Below, in pieces: positions 59,198 to 64,000 of a stretch of DNA of 64,000 bases. The stretch is taken from contig NC_037673.1 in NCBI RefSeq assembly GCF_003255815.1, positions 163,855,427 through 163,919,426 of the forward strand, given 5' to 3'. The position numbers and the translations under genes are program-made. The stretch's first letter is position 1. Each line of letters begins with the position of its first letter. The notes beneath the pieces are model-generated. The model was not told where the DNA came from, did not search any database, and saw nothing but the letters and a program-made list of their open reading frames with translations. The stretch is from Theropithecus gelada (lineage: Eukaryota; Chordata; Mammalia; Primates; Cercopithecidae).

Positions 59198-59998
59198 TTA
59201 TTTTTTTGTTATACCTTTTTATTTTATTTTATTTTTATATTTTTATGTTTTTTTAATATTTTTTAATTATACTTTAAGTTCTGGGGTGCATGTGCAGAAC
59301 GTGCAGGTTTGTTACATAGGTATCCATATGCCATGGTGGTTTGCTGCACCCATCAGCTCATTATCTACATTAGGTATTTCCCCTAATGCTCTCCCTCCCC
59401 TTGCCTCCCACCCCCAAGCAGGCCCCACTGTGTGATGTTCCCCTCCCTGTGTCCACATGTTCTCATTGTTCAACTCCCACTTATAAGTAAGAGCATGCAA
59501 TGTTTGGTTTTCTGTTCCTGTGTTAGTTTGCTGAGAATGATGGTTTCCAGCTTCATCCATGTCCCTGCAAAGGACATGAACTCATTCTCTTTTTATGACT
59601 GCATAATATTCCATGGTGTATATGTGCCATATTTTCTTTATCCAGTCTGTCATTGATGGGCATTTGGGTTGGTTCCAAGTCTTTGCTATTGTGAATAGTG
59701 CTGCAATAAACATACACGTGCATGTGTCTTTATAGCAGAATGATTTACAATCGTTTGGGTATATACCCAGTAATGGGATTGCTGGGTCAAATGGTATTTC
59801 TGGTTCTAGATACTTGAGGAATTGCCACACTGTCTTCCACAATGGTTGAACTAATTTGCACTCCCACCAACAGTGTAAAAGCGTTCTTATTTCTTCACAT
59901 CCTTTCCAGCATCTGTTGTTTCCTGACTTTTTAAGGATCGCCATTCTAACTGGCGTGAGATGGTATCTCATTGTGGTTTTGATTTGCATTTCTCTAAT
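59198..59998 (-). mobile_element. 5'-truncated primate L1 (L1PA/L1PB type)
   Basis: Reverse L1: decayed poly-A (as T/AT-rich 59198-59268), complete 3' UTR, and the last part of ORF2. Reading the minus strand from 59989 gives 135 ORF2p residues (LLHCWWECKLVQPLWKTVWQ, then DPAIPLLGIYP and YTMEYYAVIK) that stop early at 59582 through an apparent one-base insertion. A further ORF2-tail frame lies at 59312-59560. 19-base target duplications at 59179-59197 and 59999-60017 differ at one base. Cannot encode a functional protein. Confidence 0.97.
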
Positions 59999-60309
59999 CT
60001 CATATACCCTTTCTTTTGCTTCAGAAAGAGAGCAAGGGATTTCACATTACAAGAATTTCTTTGTTGGAACAATTTTAATATTCTGAAGTCTTTTTCTTAG
60101 AGCATTCAAGTATGCCCTGGTTACCCTATAGCAGGAAAAATGCCCTTCCACCTCAACCACAGGCTGCCTTCATGCATCTGTCAACACACAAGTGCAAAGT
60201 GATGTAGAATACTACCAGAGTTCGCACTGCGGGGTTGTCTTTTATACTCTCCTTTTTAAAGTAATCCTGAAAATCTCTTAGGAAATTGGTGGAGGGTGGG
60301 TTCATAAAA

Positions 60310-60430
60310 CCTCACAATGTCAGAGTTGGAAGGCAGTCTAAATTGTATGTGGTCCTTATAGTCTCATTATGATGGCCAAGAAATCAATTCCCAGGGAGGC
60401 TGAGATTTGTCCCAGTTTACTATGATGGTG
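60310..60430 (-). mobile_element. Possible MIR3-like relic
   Basis: 'cacaatgtcagagttggaag' and 'ggcagtctaaattgtatgtg' suggest the start of a reverse MIR-type SINE. Weak. Confidence 0.35.
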
Positions 60431-60474
60431 ACTGTGCTGCATATTTTCTGTTTGTCCTTCACATTCTTTCAATC

Positions 60475-61016
60475 CATCAATATCTTGCTCTCTGCCCTGG
60501 AAGCCGACCCTACAGACTGGATCTGTGGATGCTCTATCCTCTAGCTGATTGCTGGATTGGCTCAACGGGAAGAGATCGAAGATCAGAAGATAGAAGTTGG
60601 AAGAGACAGAGGCAGGGGCACTTCCTACCAGCTTCCTCCTTGTCATTGTACTATAGCTGGCTGTTTCTCTGTATCTGAGACAGACATTCCCAGGTAGCCC
60701 TCTCCATACAGTCTTCTCTTTCTGGATTCCTCTAATCACTTCCACTTTTTTTTAGCCCTAGATCATTGCATGTTAGCTTTTACAAGCATTTGCTAGTTGT
60801 TAGGACTCACATTCTGTACATGGAAACATTTATTAGGACTCTGGTTCTGTAAGTGGAAAAATTCGCTGATTTTCTTGAGCCGTGTACACTGCCACAACTT
60901 CTGGTTTCCAGAAACCTTGACCACAACTGTTTAAATAGTCCCTTTATTAAACTCTCTCATATTGCCAAGTTTGGGTGTCATCTGCTTTCATGCTAGAACC
61001 TTGATTGATACAGAAA
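60475..61016 (+). mobile_element. Ancient interspersed repeat split by a duplicated segment
   Basis: 'tctctgccctggaagccgac', 'gctgattgctggattggctc', 'caggtagccctctccataca' and, after the insert, 'ccctttattaaactctctca' with 'ttgattgatacag' match in order an old LTR-like repeat family that I know by text but cannot name securely. The text is interrupted at about 60768-60900. Confidence 0.5.
60771..60897 (+). repeat. Direct duplication, copy A of a ~127-bp segment
   Basis: Gap-free match to 61498-61624 at about 84% by eye. Identical core 'attctgtacatggaaacatt'. It interrupts the ancient repeat around it. Confidence 0.9.
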
Positions 61017-61164
61017 CAGCTAAGGCTAAAACTACAGCCCAGTTAGTTCTCCGTCTCCTTAACCCTACTCTATTTGCTTTTCCACCATACTGCTTTTACT
61101 ATGGATACCTTGATACTTTGAATAAATATATAATCGCTTCATAAACACACAATAATTTTGATAG

Positions 61165-61508
61165 TAGATAACAGTAGCATGCAGTGGTTAAAAACATAGA
61201 CTCAACATCTTGGGTTCAAATCCCATTTCTGACACATACTAGATTATTTAACCAGCAGGTTGCTTAGGGTTCAAATTCCAGTTCTGACACTTACTAGATT
61301 ACTTGGGTTCAAATCCCTGTTCTGACACTAGATTACTTAACTAGCAAGTTGCTTAACTTCTCTGTGTCTCAGTGTCCTCTTTCATAACAATAAAGCTATT
61401 GTGGAGATTAAATCATATCAGTTCCTTCAAAGAATTTAGCACATATAAGGGTGTTAAACGTTCATAAGTGCTTAGCACATGGTAAGTGCTCCATAAATGT
61501 TAGCTTTT
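61165..61508 (+). mobile_element. MIR SINE with internal three-copy expansion
   Basis: Forward MIR from 'gcatgcagtggttaaaaaca' to 'gctccataaatgttagcttt', with good core text. The segment starting gggttcaaatccc and running through ctgacac and ctagatta appears three times (about 61210, 61267 and 61304 onward), making the copy longer than a normal MIR. Confidence 0.92.
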
Positions 61509-61624
61509 ATGAGTGTTTGCTGTTTGTTAGGATTCACATTCTGTACATGGAAACATTTATTAGGACTCTGATTTTGTAAGTGGAAAAATTTTCAGATTTT
61601 CTCAAGCCTTGCACGCTGTCATAA
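61498..61624 (+). repeat. Direct duplication, copy B of a ~127-bp segment
   Basis: Partner of 60771-60897; its first bases (tgttagctttta) coincide with the 3' end of the MIR. Confidence 0.9.
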
Positions 61625-61625
61625 A

Positions 61626-62783
61626 GTTTCATGAGGATAAAGTCATCAGTTCCCAGGATGACTGAAGAGTTACAGGGGAAGTGGGGAGCTGCAGGTAAGT
61701 GGGGGTATATATGAGTCATCACAGGGATGTGAGGAGAGATGGGAAAGGAATGTAGACAACATCATGATGGACAAGCCCGGATGTGCCGGGAAGCTCTAAT
61801 CCACCTGGGAGGGCTGTGAATCAGCCCCCTTCCAGCAGGGTAGGTGTCCAGTTCCTGGCTGGTTGACCTGGGAGGAGGCCATGGAAGCTATTGCCCCATC
61901 AATCTATTGTTGAGAGATACAGCCATGAGCCTGGATGTTCCTGCAAAAATAATGATGCAACAGTTGGTTTACAAAAGTGCTGACAAACCCCACCTGGAGA
62001 CAGTATTTCTTTAGCTTCAAAGTGTGAAATACAGTGTGATTTTTTAAAAAAACATAGATTCTGTTTTTCAGATATTGATTCTTTCTTTTGCATATTTGAT
62101 GAATATTCAGAAATGTGAAATTGACTATACTTGAGCATGATCTTACTTGAGTTTACTAAAGCAGCGGCTATACTCAAGCTCTACATCTCTGGGTAGTCAC
62201 TATGGGTATTTGGAGAGAGAGCTAAATTTGTGAACTGACTTATTCAGGTAGAATGCTATGCCCAGCTCTTCACTGATTAAAACTCCGCATGGCGCATTTT
62301 ATCCTCAATGGCTTAGCTCCTGGTCTCCCTAAGGGTGCAATAAATTGTGACTTCTCTTACCTAGAACAAGTTTCTTCTCTCCTATCATTAAATAGGGCAC
62401 TGTGACATGCCTCTGAAAGAAAGAGAAATTAAGTCATCCCGTCTTTCGTTGTTCAGGATGGTGACAACTCGCTGTTATTACTTTATGTCAGGCAAGGAAA
62501 GAATTTAATACACTGTTGGAAGGCATTGGACATAGGAGGAAGTGCATGGTGCTCTGTGGCTTCTGTGAGTTAGACTTAGGCCCTAACATCCAATTGCAGG
62601 CAACCAAGGCTTCTCCCACTTGTTCCCTTTCTCCTTGTTTTCTCTTTTGCCTTTATTAGAATTTTTATTATTGGCCTGATTCTGATCGTTGGTAATTGTC
62701 CCTAGAGTGGACAGCCAGTGATTTAGGTAGACTTGTAAATAGGTAAGTGTCAACAACAGGTTCCACAAGCAGCTGCCTTCTTA
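61626..62783. other. Unique non-coding DNA
   Basis: Nothing recognised. Confidence 0.4.
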
Positions 62784-63111
62784 TCGTTGTTGTTGGGTGT
62801 TTTGTTGTTGTTGTTGTTGTTTGTTTTTTGAGACAGAGTCTCACTCTGTCGCCCAGGCTAGAGTACAATGGCATGATCTCAGCTCACTGCAACCTCTGCC
62901 TCCCAGGTTTAAGTAATTCTCCTGCCTCAGTCTCCCGAGTAGCAGGGATTACAGGTGCCTGCCACTATGCCTGGCTAATTTTTGTATTTTTAGTAGAGAC
63001 AGGGTTTCACCATGTTAGTCAGGCTGGTCTTGAACTCCTGACCTCAGGTGATCCTACCACCTTGGCCTCCCAAAGTGCTGGGATTACAGGGGTGAGCCAC
63101 CGCACCCGGCC
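62784..63111 (-). mobile_element. AluS-type SINE with (TTG)n tail
   Basis: Reverse full-length Alu ('gagacagagtctcactctgt', 'tgacctcaggtgatcctacc'). The poly-T tail has turned into a (GTT)n array at 62786-62823. A 141-codon frame through it is spurious. Confidence 0.95.
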
Positions 63112-63415
63112 TTACTGTTCTGTTCATGTCCTGCTGCAATGTCCATGTCCTTGTCCAACAATGACCCACTAAATGTCTCTGTGGCACAAATGTCCAGGTC
63201 TATGGGTGACTAAGATAGTGAGTGAATGCCTTTTCCTATCTAAAGTTGCTGCTTTTCCTCTTCTGTCTTTTGTAAAAATGAATCCTACTCTGAGCAAGCT
63301 GTTTAAAAAGGAAGATCATCCTCTTTCTCATCCACCATCTTCACTGCCAGTTTCCTCTCCCCTGCTTAATTTTTTACTTCTACTTTTGTTTTTCCATGGC
63401 ACATTTGAGTTTCTA
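63112..63415. other. Unique non-coding DNA
   Basis: Nothing clear; 63250-63400 could be a more diverged upstream part of the following L2. Confidence 0.35.
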
Positions 63416-63419
63416 ACAT

Positions 63420-63570
63420 GCTGTGTAGTTATTGATTATGTGATTTTCTGTTTGCCTCTACCCATTAACATATAAGCTCGACCAGAGCAGGAAACTTGGT
63501 TGTGTTGTTCACTGATCTACCCCATGAACCCAGAATGCTGTCTGATACATGGTAGGCAGAATAAATGAGG
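63420..63570 (+). mobile_element. L2 LINE relic, 3' end
   Basis: Forward L2 end: 'cattaacatataagctcgac', 'cagagcaggaaacttggttg', 'gaatgctgtctgatacatgg', 'taggcagaataaatgag'. Confidence 0.8.
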
Positions 63571-64000
63571 AAACAAGTGTCCCGAAGAAGCCACTCCAAG
63601 AAATTCTTCAACCTCCAAAAAAGACCCAATATTATATTTCTGCACATTGAGAAATAGGGACTGCTGTTAGAAAAAAAAATCATCTAAAATCATATTCCAT
63701 CAAAATATCAAATATCAAAAGGGAAAATGTCGAAAGGGAAGTTTTGCTTTCTAACTGATCATTGTTTTAGTTTTAAATTATTAAGTTGAAAGCATAAAAT
63801 GAAAACCATCAAGTAGCACCTACACAGACCCGCAAATGGCTCTGCAGACCATGGAGTGAGGACCATAGGCCTAATGAGAAGTCACAGAATTCATCCCCAG
63901 ACCCTCCAAGGAAACTGGAATTTCTCACTTCACTCCCCAAGCTTCTGAGAAGCTGTACAGAGCTCTTGTGGCCTTGCCATTCCTCCTCCCATAGACACAT
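63571..64000. other. Unique non-coding DNA to window end
   Basis: Nothing recognised. Confidence 0.4.

Noticed and set aside
59582..59989. 135-codon minus-strand frame as a gene
   Set aside because: It is the C-terminal piece of L1 ORF2p in a 5'-truncated, frameshifted L1.
62747..63172. 141-codon open frame
   Set aside because: Runs through the antisense of an Alu; the peptide is the familiar spurious Alu translation.

Overview
The window is primate nuclear DNA and almost certainly a non-coding stretch (intergenic or deep intronic). About sixteen dimeric Alu SINEs are recognisable by eye, with L1, L2, L3/CR1, MIR, MaLR LTR, hAT and possible pogo-type relics, on an AT-rich background. One young Alu at 36712-37025 carries right-arm and left-arm bases that I recognise from the AluYR-type subfamilies of Old World monkeys (macaque, baboon, guenon). 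The source is therefore more likely a cercopithecoid monkey than human, although this rests on one element and on memory of that consensus.

No protein-coding gene, tRNA, rRNA or structured small RNA can be supported. The longer open frames fall in CA-rich simple sequence, inside Alu/L1/L2/L3 copies, or in unique DNA with no recognisable domain. The only recognisable protein sequence is L1 ORF2p C-terminus in two dead L1 copies (about 8.9-9.1 kb and 59.3-60.0 kb).

Layout. 0-5.5 kb: unique DNA, three MIRs, a homeodomain-site-like palindrome near 2.67 kb and three Alus, one of them trimeric. 5.5-10.2 kb: unique DNA, then an old L1 with the two-direction layout expected of twin priming, itself split by an AT-rich array and an AluY. 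10-18.8 kb: an Alu-free stretch with L2, MIR and two alternating purine-pyrimidine tracts. 18.8-31 kb: mixed Alu, MIR, L2, MER5A and MLT1, a strong CTCF-like site between two L2 copies, and a 130-bp direct duplication whose copies lie 3 kb apart. 31-36.7 kb: a repeat-poor, TAAT-rich block that looks like candidate regulatory sequence, ending at a 132-bp element whose two 50-bp arms are perfect inverted copies. 36.7-51.8 kb: the monkey-type Alu, a solo THE1 LTR with exact target duplication, a CpG cluster, MLT1, L2, an old L1, and an AluJ split by a THE1-type LTR. 51.8-64 kb: L2, L3, MIR, a 5'-truncated L1 with a 19-bp target duplication, and a 127-bp duplication that interrupts an ancient repeat.

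I found no gene system, operon or new enzymatic system. The items most worth a second look are the perfect inverted repeat at 35963-36100, the two non-transposon-like direct duplications, the CTCF-like site and the repeat-poor block at 31.2-35.4 kb. Family names were assigned by eye from remembered consensus sequences; subfamily names and exact ends should be taken as approximate.
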